Below, piece by piece: positions 1 through 8,619 of a stretch of 64,000 nt of DNA. Below the pieces are notes generated by a model. The model was not told the origin of the DNA and made no database searches. It saw nothing but the letters and a program-made list of their open reading frames with translations. This DNA comes from Alphaproteobacteria bacterium (GTDB lineage Bacteria; Pseudomonadota; Alphaproteobacteria; UBA2966). Both the position numbers and the translations under genes were made by a program. Position 1 is the stretch's first letter, and every line of letters begins with the position of its first letter. The stretch is from positions 47,274-111,273 of the forward strand of contig JAGWAU010000035.1 in NCBI GenBank assembly GCA_021296255.1, in the 5' to 3' direction.

Positions 1-40
1 ATGCCGAGCGTCACGTAGCCGCCTCCTCCAGAGCACGGGT

Positions 41-1588
41 TCAGGCCAATCTCAGCAGAAACGTGTGAGCCCCGACGGTGGTCGAAACTTCGAGGTCGCC
101 GTCGACCTCGCGCCAGTCGTCGCTCCTTTCCCCATCGACGATGACCGTGCACGACTTGGGATTCACGTTGGTCACGCGGAAGGCCGTGGGCTCGCCGCGC
201 GCCGCCGGGACCCCCGGATCGGTCGCCACGACCAGCATGCGCCGGCTCCCGTCGTAGACCGCTTGGCTCAGGCAAACCTTGGGGAAGTCGACGCCGTAGA
301 CCGTCGGATCGACGAACTTCCTCAAGTTGGGCTCGTTGAAGAGCCGCCACCAGGCGCCTTCACTGATCGATTCCGCCATGGCGGCCGAAGCGTTGAACTG
401 GCCGCGCGGATGCGGCTCGTTCAACCCGAACCTCCAGGTGAATTCCAGCGTCTCGGGGTCGAGGGTGGGTTCGTGGTGCTCCTCGGCGCAGACCTTGAGC
501 TTGGCGTGGACCGCGTCGTCGCCGAATTCGCGGGCGAAGGCCAGGCCGTAAAGCGTAGCCCGCGGGTTGCCGGGCGACTCGTCGGCGGGCTCGAGCGATC
601 GCCAACCCAGGCATCCGACGGCCGAATCGAAGAACTGGCGCGCCACGTCGTGGCGTTGCGGGGTCAGCCCGAGGACCATGAGGAACTTGTCGTAGTTGCC
701 CCAGAAGAACGACCCGGTGCCGTCGGGCCGCATGCTGATCTTATGGTTGTAGTCGATTATCGGATCGTAATAGTTGGTGTACCAGTCACCGACCTTGCCG
801 TCTCGCATGGGCAGGTAGTGGTGCAGCGCGTATTCCCACCAGTTATCGAAGACCAGATGCAGGTCCGTGCGGTGATTGATGTCGTGGAGCCTCAGACCGA
901 GGCCCGCGGGAGCCAGTCATATGGGCCAGATCTTGGTGTTCTCGCAGTGACACCCTTCGGGCCGTGACGACCACTGTTTGGCGAGGTGCCCGGCAACGCC
1001 CGAATAGGTCCAGGTAAACGTGTTCTCGCCGTCTCGGATGGTCTCGAAGGGCTCGTTCCACTTGTCGTCGTTCGTGACGTACTTGTGCAGCCCGAGGACG
1101 ATGAGGAAGTTCCCCTTGAGCCAGAGCGCGCCGTCGGCCCCGATGGGGTCGATTTGACGGCCCCAGGGCTCGACCCCGTCGGCGGTCCAGCCGGGCGTGT
1201 CGTAACGGCCACGCAGGAACCGGGGAATCCAGGCCTCGTACCATTCCTCCGGATACTGGTCGCGGCGCGGGTCCTCGCCGATCTGCGTCAGCCAGTCCTC
1301 CGCAGCCCACCAGCCCGTATAGCGAAATGTGAGTTCGTCGAGGATGGTGCCGTAAACCTCGCGCCAAGCCGGCGTGGTATCGCACATGAGGCCCATGGCA
1401 TAGCTCGACTCGAACAGGTCGAAACGGTACCAGGAGCGCCGCGGCTCGCCGCTGATGTTGTCCCAGTGGGGATGGGGCCGGCCCTCCTTGTCCCAGTTGT
1501 CCGGGGTCGTCGCCTTGCGGTGGAGATAGCGAAGCCATCCTCGGCTGCGTTCGCTGAGTTCCGGGTAGCCTGCCACTGTCGACGGCAT
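41..1588 (-). CDS. Linalool dehydratase/isomerase-like enzyme with an in-frame UGA at the catalytic Cys (candidate selenoprotein)
   Basis: One continuous reading frame of 515 codons interrupted only by a TGA at 917-919 (codon 224); both halves are in the same frame and clearly one protein. It resembles the linalool dehydratase/isomerase (LinD) fold. LinD uses an Asp and a Tyr six residues apart and two Cys nine residues apart (D39/Y45, C171/C180 as I recall them). Here D57 and Y63 lie in FDLFESSY, C215 lies in CENTKIWPI, and the residue nine later is the UGA. The sequence after the UGA (LAPAGLGLRLHD, then H-x-TD) still follows LinD. ATG 1588 is preferred over the upstream ATG 1657 because family-like sequence starts there. 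Either UGA is read as Sec, or it is a one-base nonsense change or error from a Cys codon. Substrate is not known. The next gene diverges across a shared 185-bp promoter region. Confidence 0.75.
887..919 (-). promoter_or_regulatory. SECIS-like hairpin directly 3' of the in-frame UGA
   Basis: With U of the UGA (919) as 1, nucleotides 15-21 pair with 27-33 to give a 7-bp stem (one G-U) closed by the five-base loop GGUCU at 22-26. Bacterial SECIS elements lie just downstream of UGA within the coding region and present a GU-containing apical loop to SelB. In E. coli fdhF the GGUCU also falls at 22-26 by my count. The bulged U17 of fdhF has no obvious counterpart. The same bases encode conserved-looking residues, so chance pairing in GC-rich coding DNA is possible. 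Confidence 0.45.
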
Positions 1589-1652
1589 GACGCGCCCTTG
1601 CCCTCTAGTTGTCTTGGCCCGCAACAGAGAGTGTAACGGGCAATTCCCGGAT

Positions 1653-1715
1653 GACAATTGTCCCGTCCGGGAAGGATGCCCCTCCCGAAGACGGCACGAA
1701 AACTGGTACAGTTTT
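1653..1715. promoter_or_regulatory. Divergent promoter region with two dyads
   Basis: The region between the LinD-like gene and the GST gene holds a perfect 10-bp palindrome GACAATTGTC (1653-1662) and a 7-3-7 dyad AAAACTG-GTA-CAGTTTT (1699-1715). The second has the size and shape of a regulator operator, loosely like GntR/MocR-class sites, but no regulator gene is adjacent. Function is inferred only from symmetry and position. Confidence 0.4.
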
Positions 1716-1773
1716 TAAGCCCCCGGTAGAGTGGCCTTCCCGGTCGATCGTCATATTCGAGGAAATGATCCGC

Positions 1774-2406
1774 ATGAAGCTCCACGACTTCGATCCCGCT
1801 CCCAATGCCCAGCGTGTCCGCGTGTTCATGGCGGAGAAGGGACTCGAGATTCCGATCGTCGAGGTGAAAGTACGCGACGGCGTGATGTTCGAAGAACCCT
1901 ACCGCTCCATGAACCCCTTCGCGGTCGTTCCGTTCCTCGAGCTCGATGACGGGACGTGCATCGGTGAGTCGGTCTCCATCTGCCGCTACCTGGAAGATCT
2001 CCATCCGACGCCCTCCCTGATGGGACGCGACCCCAAGGAACGAGCACTCATCGACATGTGGAACCGTCGGATCGAACTGGACGGTTACTTGCCCACCATG
2101 CATGCGCTGCGCAACGCGGACCCGGCATTTCAGGGGCGGGTCGTCCCCGGCACGCGGAACGATCTCGTCCAATTCCCTGAAATCGTCGAGCGGGGCAAGG
2201 ACATGCTGCTGATCCTGCTCGAACGGCTCGAGGCGCAGCTCGCGGACAATCGCTTCATCGCCGGCGAAGCCTTCTCCATCGCCGATATCACCGGCTATTT
2301 CTTGATCCGATTGGGAGTCCGGCTCGATTTCCCAATTCCCGATGACCGGCCCAACGTGGCGCGCTGGTACGAAGACGTGGCCGCCCGTCCGAGCACCCGG
2401 GCCTAG
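1774..2406 (+). CDS. Glutathione S-transferase family protein
   Basis: A 210-residue protein with an N-terminal thioredoxin-like domain (about 1-80; MNPFAVVPFLELDDG and GESVSICRYLED are the usual glutathione-site segments) and an all-alpha C-terminal domain with the FIAGEAFSIADI helix typical of GSTs. ATG 1774 was chosen because GAGGAA at 1759-1764 is well spaced from it; ATG 1765 is too close. Soluble, likely glutathione conjugation or isomerisation. It is transcribed away from the LinD-like gene and is followed after about 100 bp by an extradiol dioxygenase. Substrate cannot be read from sequence. Confidence 0.85.
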   Translation: MKLHDFDPAPNAQRVRVFMAEKGLEIPIVEVKVRDGVMFEEPYRSMNPFAVVPFLELDDGTCIGESVSICRYLEDLHPTPSLMGRDPKERALIDMWNRRIELDGYLPTMHALRNADPAFQGRVVPGTRNDLVQFPEIVERGKDMLLILLERLEAQLADNRFIAGEAFSIADITGYFLIRLGVRLDFPIPDDRPNVARWYEDVAARPSTRA

Positions 2407-2512
2407 GAAACGGCGCGCCCGCACGGTTCCGCCCCGACACCATGCGCTTTGACGAAGCGCCCGTCTCTCCTACACTGGACGAGGGTTCTGAATCCGTATC
2501 TGGAAGGCTGCC

Positions 2513-3460
2513 ATGTCCGTCTCCCTCGTCTGCATGTCGCACAGCCCTCTCATGATGGGCGCGTTGTCTCCTTCCGATCGGTCCCAGGAGGAGACGTTCT
2601 TCGACGTTGTCGGCGAAGCCGGAAAGTGGATCGAATCTAAGGACCCGGACCTGATCGTGGTTTTCGGACCGGATCATTTCGGTGGGCTTTTCTACGATCT
2701 GATGCCGGGCTTCGTGATCGCCGCCGCAGCCCATGGCAGCCACGATTGGGGACTGGAACCGGGTCCCCTGGACGTTCCCGAGGACATCGCCATGGCGTGC
2801 TTCCGTCACCTCACGGCCGAGGGATTCGATCCGGCGTTTTCCTACGACATGCGGGTCGACCACGGCACCACCATCCCGCTGATCAAACTCACCGGAGCGC
2901 TGGCCGCCTACCCGGTTCTGCCCATCGTCATCAATTGCGCGGCCATCACCCGCCCCGGGTTCCGGCGCGTACGGGAGTTGGGCGCCGCGGCCGGTCGATT
3001 TTTGGCCGGCCTCGATAAGCGCACCGTCATCATCGGCTCCGGGGGACTTTCGCACGATCCGCCCACGCCGGTGATCGATCTCAACGACGAGAGAATCGTA
3101 GACAGAGTGGTCAAGCGGAACGTGCCTACACCCGAGGAGTTCAAGCGCCGCGAAGCCCGGGTGGTCGAGGCGGCAAAGGCGATGTGCCGGGGCGAAGGTC
3201 CGCTCCTGCCGCCGAGCGAGGAGTTCGACCGGCGATTCCTGGAGCGTTTGATGATGGGCGACCTTGAAGCGTTCGACGACTGGTCCGATGAGATGATGGA
3301 CCGGGAAGCAGGGTTCGGCGGCCATGAAGTGCGCTGCTGGGTGGCCGCCGCCGCGGCGGTGGCGGCGGCGTCGGACGGCGAGCCGGATTTCACCCTCGAC
3401 TATTACGACATCATCCCCGAGTGGATCACCGGCATGGCCGTGGTGCGTGGCACCGCGTAG
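2513..3460 (+). CDS. Class III extradiol ring-cleavage dioxygenase, MhpB-like
   Basis: A 315-residue protein, the length expected for 3-carboxyethylcatechol 2,3-dioxygenase (MhpB, LigB superfamily). N-terminal CMSHSPLM and FGPDHFGG supply the expected His ligands for the active-site Fe(II), and the internal GSGGLSHDPP block is characteristic of MhpB. The predicted reaction is meta-cleavage of a catechol. No other mhp genes are adjacent, so the exact catechol is unknown. An enoyl-CoA hydratase and a maleylacetoacetate-isomerase-like GST nearby fit aromatic degradation. Confidence 0.82.
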   Translation: MSVSLVCMSHSPLMMGALSPSDRSQEETFFDVVGEAGKWIESKDPDLIVVFGPDHFGGLFYDLMPGFVIAAAAHGSHDWGLEPGPLDVPEDIAMACFRHLTAEGFDPAFSYDMRVDHGTTIPLIKLTGALAAYPVLPIVINCAAITRPGFRRVRELGAAAGRFLAGLDKRTVIIGSGGLSHDPPTPVIDLNDERIVDRVVKRNVPTPEEFKRREARVVEAAKAMCRGEGPLLPPSEEFDRRFLERLMMGDLEAFDDWSDEMMDREAGFGGHEVRCWVAAAAAVAAASDGEPDFTLDYYDIIPEWITGMAVVRGTA

Positions 3461-3678
3461 ACCCTGCGCCGACCAAGACACGCTCGACCCCCCGCCCAAT
3501 TCTCCCTCCCTCGCCGAGGCTGCGGAGGGCAGGAGGCCATGTCCACGAAAGCACCTCCGACTTTGGAAAATCATCACATTCCTGCCTGCGACGGCAGGCA
3601 TCACCGGAGCGTTGATCCGACCGTCCCGGTTGACGGGTTCTCACGAATCTGCTGCAAGAGCCCACTCCGGGTACCGAT
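3461..3678. other. Intergenic region with a small hairpin
   Basis: There is no convincing gene. At 3583-3600 TGCCTGC and GCAGGCA form a 7-bp stem around GACG. The surrounding sequence looks like a common dispersed intergenic hairpin rather than a T-tailed terminator. No clear promoter for the downstream MFS gene was seen. Confidence 0.4.
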
Positions 3679-4902
3679 GTGACAACCGCCGCATCCGCTC
3701 CTCTCAGCCGAGACGTCAAGGTCATCGGCCTTGTCGGAAGCGCGCACGTCGTCAGCCATTTCTTTCAGCTGGCGTTGCCGCCGCTGTTTCCGATCCTCAA
3801 AGACGATCTGGGCGTCTCCTACGCCGCTCTCGGCCTGTTGAGTACGGTTTTCTTCATCGCCTCGGCCGTGACCCAACCCGCCATGGGATTCCTCGTGGAC
3901 CGCATCGGCGCGCGGCGCGTGCTGATCATCGGTATCACCCTGCTCGGCCTCTCTTATCTGATGATGGGGCTGCTGCCCACGTATCCCGCCTTCATCGTCC
4001 TGGCAGCGATCGGCGGAGTCGGCAACTCCGTGTTCCATCCTGCGGACTACTCGATCCTGACGGCATCCGTCAGCGAGAGGCGTTTGGGCCGGGCCTACAG
4101 CGCCCATACTGTGGGCGGCAACGTCGGCTGGACCCTTGCCCCAATCGTCATGATCGCATTGGCTACCGTCATCGGGTGGCAGAGCGCCCTGATCTCGATC
4201 GGCATCGCCGGATTGGCGCTCGGGGCGTTCCTGACGTGGCGAGGCTCGCTGCTGCGAGACGAAAGCGACGCTCATAGACGTTCGGAGGGGGATGGCGATG
4301 GTGGTTCGCGAACCACGGGGTTCGCGTTCCTCTTCAACGCATCCATTCTCGCATCTTTCATCTTCTTCATGTTCCTGGCCATGGGACAGTTCGGGATTCA
4401 GTCGTTCTCCGTGACCGCGCTCAACACGGTCTACGGCGTCGATCTCGCGCTGGCCGGTTCCGCGCTAACGACGTATCTGGCGGCGGGCGCCATCGGGACC
4501 ATCGTCGGCGGGATCGCAGCCGACCGCGTGCGGGATCCCGGGATGATCGTCGCGGTCACCTTCGCGATTACGGTGCTGATTTTCGTGGCCATGGGTGGCC
4601 TCGAGTTGCCGTTTTGGGCGATGTTTACGGGCTTCGCTCTGACCGGGTTCGCCATGGGAGTCGCCATGCCGTCCCGCGATCTCATCGTCAAGCGCGCAAC
4701 ACCGGCGGGCGCGACGGGCCGGGTGTTCGGCTTCGTCTACTCCGGGCTGGATATCGGCGGGACCATCACCCCGGTCTTGTTCGGCACCTTCATGGATCTC
4801 GGCCGACCCCATTGGCTCTATCACACTGTGGCGCTGCTGATCTTCGCCGCCATATGCAGTGTGCTGGTTGTCCGGCAGCGCACCGGTGGCGCCAGCGGCT
4901 GA
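3679..4902 (+). CDS. MFS transporter (Fsr-like, 12 TM)
   Basis: A 407-residue membrane protein with about twelve hydrophobic segments in two halves split by a polar loop near residues 190-215. The loop 2-3 motif GFLVDRIGARRVL is the MFS signature, and VFHPADYSIL resembles the fosmidomycin-resistance (Fsr) branch. The frame opens at GTG 3679; the ATG at 3677 is out of frame and meets TGA at once. Likely an exporter in the inner membrane; substrate unknown. Its 3' end is followed by a palindromic repeat. Confidence 0.85.
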   Translation: MTTAASAPLSRDVKVIGLVGSAHVVSHFFQLALPPLFPILKDDLGVSYAALGLLSTVFFIASAVTQPAMGFLVDRIGARRVLIIGITLLGLSYLMMGLLPTYPAFIVLAAIGGVGNSVFHPADYSILTASVSERRLGRAYSAHTVGGNVGWTLAPIVMIALATVIGWQSALISIGIAGLALGAFLTWRGSLLRDESDAHRRSEGDGDGGSRTTGFAFLFNASILASFIFFMFLAMGQFGIQSFSVTALNTVYGVDLALAGSALTTYLAAGAIGTIVGGIAADRVRDPGMIVAVTFAITVLIFVAMGGLELPFWAMFTGFALTGFAMGVAMPSRDLIVKRATPAGATGRVFGFVYSGLDIGGTITPVLFGTFMDLGRPHWLYHTVALLIFAAICSVLVVRQRTGGASG

Positions 4903-4921
4903 CGAAGGACACCATTCAGTC

Positions 4922-4957
4922 CCATGGCGGTTTCAAGCCGGGTTTGAACTGCCATGG
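4922..4957. repeat. Dispersed palindromic repeat, copy 1 (imperfect)
   Basis: Outer arms CCATGGC and GCCATGG enclose related inner arms (GGTTTCAAG and GTTTGAACT) around a CCGG centre. It is a diverged copy of the perfect palindrome at 38994-39028. It begins 20 bp after the MFS stop and overlaps the last codons and stop of the GST gene on the other strand, so the repeat supplies the C-terminal residues of that protein. Confidence 0.7.
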
Positions 4958-5610
4958 AGCCCCTTGAAATCCGACGGCGCGTCGGACTGGTTTTGCGCCA
5001 GGGCATCGCGGAACGCCGGCATGCCCTCGCACAATCCGTAGATTCGCCGCACCGTCGGGTAGAGCGTCAAATCACAGTCATAGCGGCGCGAAACCTGTAT
5101 CAGCGAGGCCAGGCATATGTCGGCGAACGTCAGGGATTCTCCATGGCAATAAGTTCCCGTGGCCGGATCACCGACGAGCGACGCCTCCAGCATTTCCAGC
5201 CCCTGGCGAACCCAGTCATGGCACCAGCGACGAACGCCAGCCTCGTCCTGGTTCAGGTTGTCGGCAAGGCGGTTGCGGATGCGGCTGGGCAGCAATGCGA
5301 AGATGTCCCCGACCAAGGCGAGCGACAGGCTGCGCACGCGTGCCCGTTCGGCCGGATCCTCGGGCAGCAGAGGGGGTTCGGGAAACTTCTCCTCCAGGTA
5401 CTCGAGGATGGCCAGGGACTGCGTGACGACCACGTCCCCATCCTTCAGCGCCGGAATCTTTCCCTGCGGGTTGAGGGCCCGGTAGCCGGGGGACGCGGTG
5501 TCGCCCTTCAGAACATCGACGATTTCGTCCTCGTAGGCGACGCCCTTGAGATTGAGCGCGACCCGCGCCCGGTAGACATTGGAGGACAGGTAATAGCCGT
5601 AAAGTTTCAT
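4933..5610 (-). CDS. Maleylacetoacetate isomerase-like glutathione S-transferase (zeta class)
   Basis: About 225 residues. The N-terminus MKLYGYYLSSNVYRARVALN matches the zeta-class pattern with the SS-x-x-x-R active site, followed by LNPQGKIPAL and TQSLAILEYLEE for glutathione binding. The helical C-terminal domain includes GESLTFADICLAS. Zeta GSTs isomerise maleylacetoacetate or maleylpyruvate in tyrosine and aromatic catabolism. ATG 5610 is preferred; a GTG at 5622 would overlap the upstream hydratase stop. The enoyl-CoA hydratase lies just upstream on the same strand, suggesting an operon. The extreme C-terminus comes from the palindromic repeat. Confidence 0.8.
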   Translation of the reverse strand: MKLYGYYLSSNVYRARVALNLKGVAYEDEIVDVLKGDTASPGYRALNPQGKIPALKDGDVVVTQSLAILEYLEEKFPEPPLLPEDPAERARVRSLSLALVGDIFALLPSRIRNRLADNLNQDEAGVRRWCHDWVRQGLEMLEASLVGDPATGTYCHGESLTFADICLASLIQVSRRYDCDLTLYPTVRRIYGLCEGMPAFRDALAQNQSDAPSDFKGLHGSSNPA

Positions 5611-5618
5611 GGGACGGA

Positions 5619-6413
5619 TCACCCCTTGTTCAGGAACGCGCTCATCCGCTCATCCCGCTCCGGCAAATTGAAGACCACCGCCGCCAGATCCTGTTGGAGC
5701 GCGAAGGCGGTTTCATTGTCGGGGGGGCCTTCACATCGAACGAGCGCTTCCTTGGCCATCGACAGCACCGTCGGGGGTTTGTCGAGCAACCGCGCGACGA
5801 TGTCCGTCACGGCCCTGTCGAGGCCGCCCTCGGGCGCGACCCGGGTCACCAGACCGAGGTCCTTGGCTTCTTCGGCGTCGATCCGCTCGGCGAGAAGAAC
5901 CATCTCGAATGCCCGGGCTCGATTGCCCAGGTGACGGGGCAGCAGCGCGGCGCCCCCGACGATGCCGACGTCGATCTCAGGCTGAGCGAATCGCGCGTGG
6001 GGCGCGGCGATCACGATGTCACCCGCCATGACGAGCGCGCAGCCGGCACCGAAGCTCAGGCCGTTGGCGGCAATCACCACAACTTGGGGCAGCGCGCGCA
6101 GACGGCGGTAGATGTCCACCGTGCACCCGGCGAATTTACGAAAGCCCGAGACGGTCAGCTTGGAGACATCGTCGATATCGGCCCCCGCGCAGAAGGCTTT
6201 CTCGCCGGCGCCGGTGAGGACGAGAACCGACACGCCGCGATCCTCCGCCAATCCATCGGCAACGTGAAACAGTTCTTCGAACATGCGCCAACCCAGCGCG
6301 TTCAGCTTGTCGGGTCGATTCAGCATCACTCGAACGACGCGATCCTCGTGCGTCCGCCCGACCGAGATTTGCTCGTAGTCCACGATGAGTTCCCCCTCTC
6401 GATCTCCAGTCAC
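5619..6413 (-). CDS. Enoyl-CoA hydratase/isomerase family protein
   Basis: A 264-residue crotonase-fold protein. AFCAGADIDD and ANGLSFGAGCALVMAGD form the oxyanion-hole and CoA-binding segments, and ARFAQPEIDVGI carries the second catalytic-type Glu. The first catalytic Glu of classical hydratases (GGGCE) is Ala here (GAGCA), so it may be an isomerase, hydrolase or other crotonase rather than a standard hydratase. It is followed closely by the MaiA-like GST. Confidence 0.82.
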   Translation of the reverse strand: MTGDREGELIVDYEQISVGRTHEDRVVRVMLNRPDKLNALGWRMFEELFHVADGLAEDRGVSVLVLTGAGEKAFCAGADIDDVSKLTVSGFRKFAGCTVDIYRRLRALPQVVVIAANGLSFGAGCALVMAGDIVIAAPHARFAQPEIDVGIVGGAALLPRHLGNRARAFEMVLLAERIDAEEAKDLGLVTRVAPEGGLDRAVTDIVARLLDKPPTVLSMAKEALVRCEGPPDNETAFALQQDLAAVVFNLPERDERMSAFLNKG

Positions 6414-6517
6414 AACCTATCCCACCGGCCCGTATCGGCCCAAGCGCCGCCTACCTTTACGCCAACGGAACGACCCTTCACACTTGCCCGCCGTTCAACC
6501 GGAAGGCTTTCAGCCGC

Positions 6518-8599
6518 ATGATCCGACTGGCATTCGACATCGGCGGAACGTTCACCGACATCGTGCTGCACGATTCCCTGTCGGGGGCACTGCACGTCGC
6601 CAAGACGTTGACCACGCCGGACGACTTGGCTCGTGCGGTCATGACCGGCCTGGATGCGGTTCTGGACGAGACGGGGTGGAAATCCTCCGACATAGACGTC
6701 CTCCTTCACGCCACGACCGTGGCGACGAACGCCATCCTTGAACGAAAGGGCGCCAAGACGGCGCTCCTGACGACCGAGGGATTCCGGGATGTCCTGATCC
6801 TGGGCCGCCAGAAACGTTACGAGACTTACGACCTCTATTTTCGCAAACCGGAGCCGTTGACACGACGCCGGCACATCTACGAGGTCTCCGAGCGCCTCGA
6901 TACCGACGGAAGCGTCATTACGCCCATCGACATAGATGGCCTCGACTCGGTGGCCGACCGGCTCCTGGCAGAGGGAATCGAGTCGGCCGCGATCGTTTTC
7001 CTGCATTCCTATGCCAACGCGGACCATGAAAGAACCGCCGCGCGGCACCTAGCGGAACGCGTGCCCGGTCTGGTCATCTCGGCGTCCTGCGACATCTCCC
7101 CTCGCATCCGCGAATACGAACGCAGCAGCACGACCCTCGCCAACGCCTTCGTCAAGCCGATAATGGCCCGGTACCTCGACAGACTGCAGGAGACATTGGG
7201 GAAGCGGGGGTTTTCGGCACCGCTCCACGTGATGCAGTCGAACGGTGGGCTCGTGACGCCAGAGATCGCCCGCGACTATCCCGTCCGCATCGTCGAGTCG
7301 GGCCCGGCGGCCGGTGTTCTGCTCGCACGGCACATCGGACGTCGGGAATCCACGGAACACGTGCTGACATTCGACATGGGCGGCACGACCGCCAAACTCG
7401 GCGTCGTGGACGACGGCGAGCCGGCCATCACGCCCGCTTTCGAAGTCGACACGATCGACTCTCGGCGGTATAGCGGCTTGCCCCTGTCGACCCCCGCGAT
7501 CGAGCTTCTGGAGATCGGCGCCGGCGGCGGCAGCATCGCGGCCACCGACGGACACACCATCCAGGTAGGTCCCCAGAGCGCCGGCGCGAACCCGGGGCCC
7601 ATCTGCTACGGCGGCGGGGGCGACCGGCCGACGGTCACCGACGCCAATCTCGTGCTCGGCTACCTCGATCCGGGATATTTCAACGGCGGTGCCATGACGT
7701 TGGATCTGGAGTCGGCGGAGGCCGGCCTGCGGCGGACGATCGCCGACCCCTTGGGCCTGTCGCTGGAAGACGCGGCATGGGGCATTCACGCGGTCGCCAA
7801 CGCCAACATGGAGCGCGCGATGCGGGTCATGTCGGTCGAAAAAGGCCGTGACCCCCGCAAGTACACGCTGGTCGCCTTCGGCGGTGCGGGACCGATCCAC
7901 GCGGCACGAATCGCGCGCTCGCTCTCGATTCCCCGCGTCATCGTCCCCGCCGCGGCAGGAGTCGGCTCGGCGGTCGGGCTGCTTACCGCCGAAACCCGCA
8001 TCGACGTGACCCTCACGCGCACCATGGCGCTGGAGGCAAGCGCGAGGAAGCAGATCGCGGCGGCGTATGCGGAACTCGAGTCTCTGGTGGCGCGAGAGGC
8101 GCCACGCCTCGGTCCGGCCGCGCCGAGGCTCTCGCGCTATGCCTATCTCCGGCAGGCAGGGCAGGGCTTCGAGATCAACGTCGATCTGCCCGCCGGCCCC
8201 ATCGACGACGGTTACGCCGACCGCGTGATCGAGGCCTTCCACGCCACGTATGAGCGGGACTACGGCTATCGCGACGAGGCATCCGGTGTCGAGGCGGTGG
8301 ATTGGTGCCTGGCGGCGACGTTTTCCGAGGATACGACCGGCCAACTCGAGACGAAAGCGGTCCCGCGCGAGGAGAGCGGACGGATCGACGGCGATCGGCA
8401 GGTGTATCTGCCCGAATACGGCACACAGGTGTCCTGCCGCATCCTGGACCGTGCAACGCTTGCCCGTTCCGACGGCCTCGAAGGCCCCGCGATCATCGAA
8501 GACCCTGAGTCGACGATACTTGCACTACCGGGCGACCGCCTTAGCATGTCGGAGCGCGGCGACGTCATCATCGCCATCAACGCAAGGGAAAACGGTTGA
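6518..8599 (+). CDS. hyuA: Hydantoinase/oxoprolinase subunit A (N-methylhydantoinase A family)
   Basis: A 693-residue protein with an N-terminal actin-like ATPase domain (LAFDIGGTFTDIVL at residues 4-17), TTVATNAILERKG and GFRDVLILGRQ segments, and the second phosphate motif TFDMGGTTAKLG. Together these define the hydantoinase A / 5-oxoprolinase family, which couples ATP hydrolysis to opening of cyclic amides with a B subunit. Its stop overlaps a possible TTG start of hyuB. It is first in a three-gene rightward operon. The natural lactam or hydantoin is unknown. Confidence 0.93.
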   Translation: MIRLAFDIGGTFTDIVLHDSLSGALHVAKTLTTPDDLARAVMTGLDAVLDETGWKSSDIDVLLHATTVATNAILERKGAKTALLTTEGFRDVLILGRQKRYETYDLYFRKPEPLTRRRHIYEVSERLDTDGSVITPIDIDGLDSVADRLLAEGIESAAIVFLHSYANADHERTAARHLAERVPGLVISASCDISPRIREYERSSTTLANAFVKPIMARYLDRLQETLGKRGFSAPLHVMQSNGGLVTPEIARDYPVRIVESGPAAGVLLARHIGRRESTEHVLTFDMGGTTAKLGVVDDGEPAITPAFEVDTIDSRRYSGLPLSTPAIELLEIGAGGGSIAATDGHTIQVGPQSAGANPGPICYGGGGDRPTVTDANLVLGYLDPGYFNGGAMTLDLESAEAGLRRTIADPLGLSLEDAAWGIHAVANANMERAMRVMSVEKGRDPRKYTLVAFGGAGPIHAARIARSLSIPRVIVPAAAGVGSAVGLLTAETRIDVTLTRTMALEASARKQIAAAYAELESLVAREAPRLGPAAPRLSRYAYLRQAGQGFEINVDLPAGPIDDGYADRVIEAFHATYERDYGYRDEASGVEAVDWCLAATFSEDTTGQLETKAVPREESGRIDGDRQVYLPEYGTQVSCRILDRATLARSDGLEGPAIIEDPESTILALPGDRLSMSERGDVIIAINARENG

Positions 8600-8619
8600 A
8601 CGACGCGAACTCACGATCG

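Noticed and set aside
1-40. Start of the window upstream of the LinD-like stop
   Set aside because: Too short to assign; no feature visible.
41-1588. UGA read as Trp by a variant genetic code
   Set aside because: Several intact genes in the window (for example hyuA, mreD, the VOC gene) end normally at TGA, so a global UGA reassignment is excluded.
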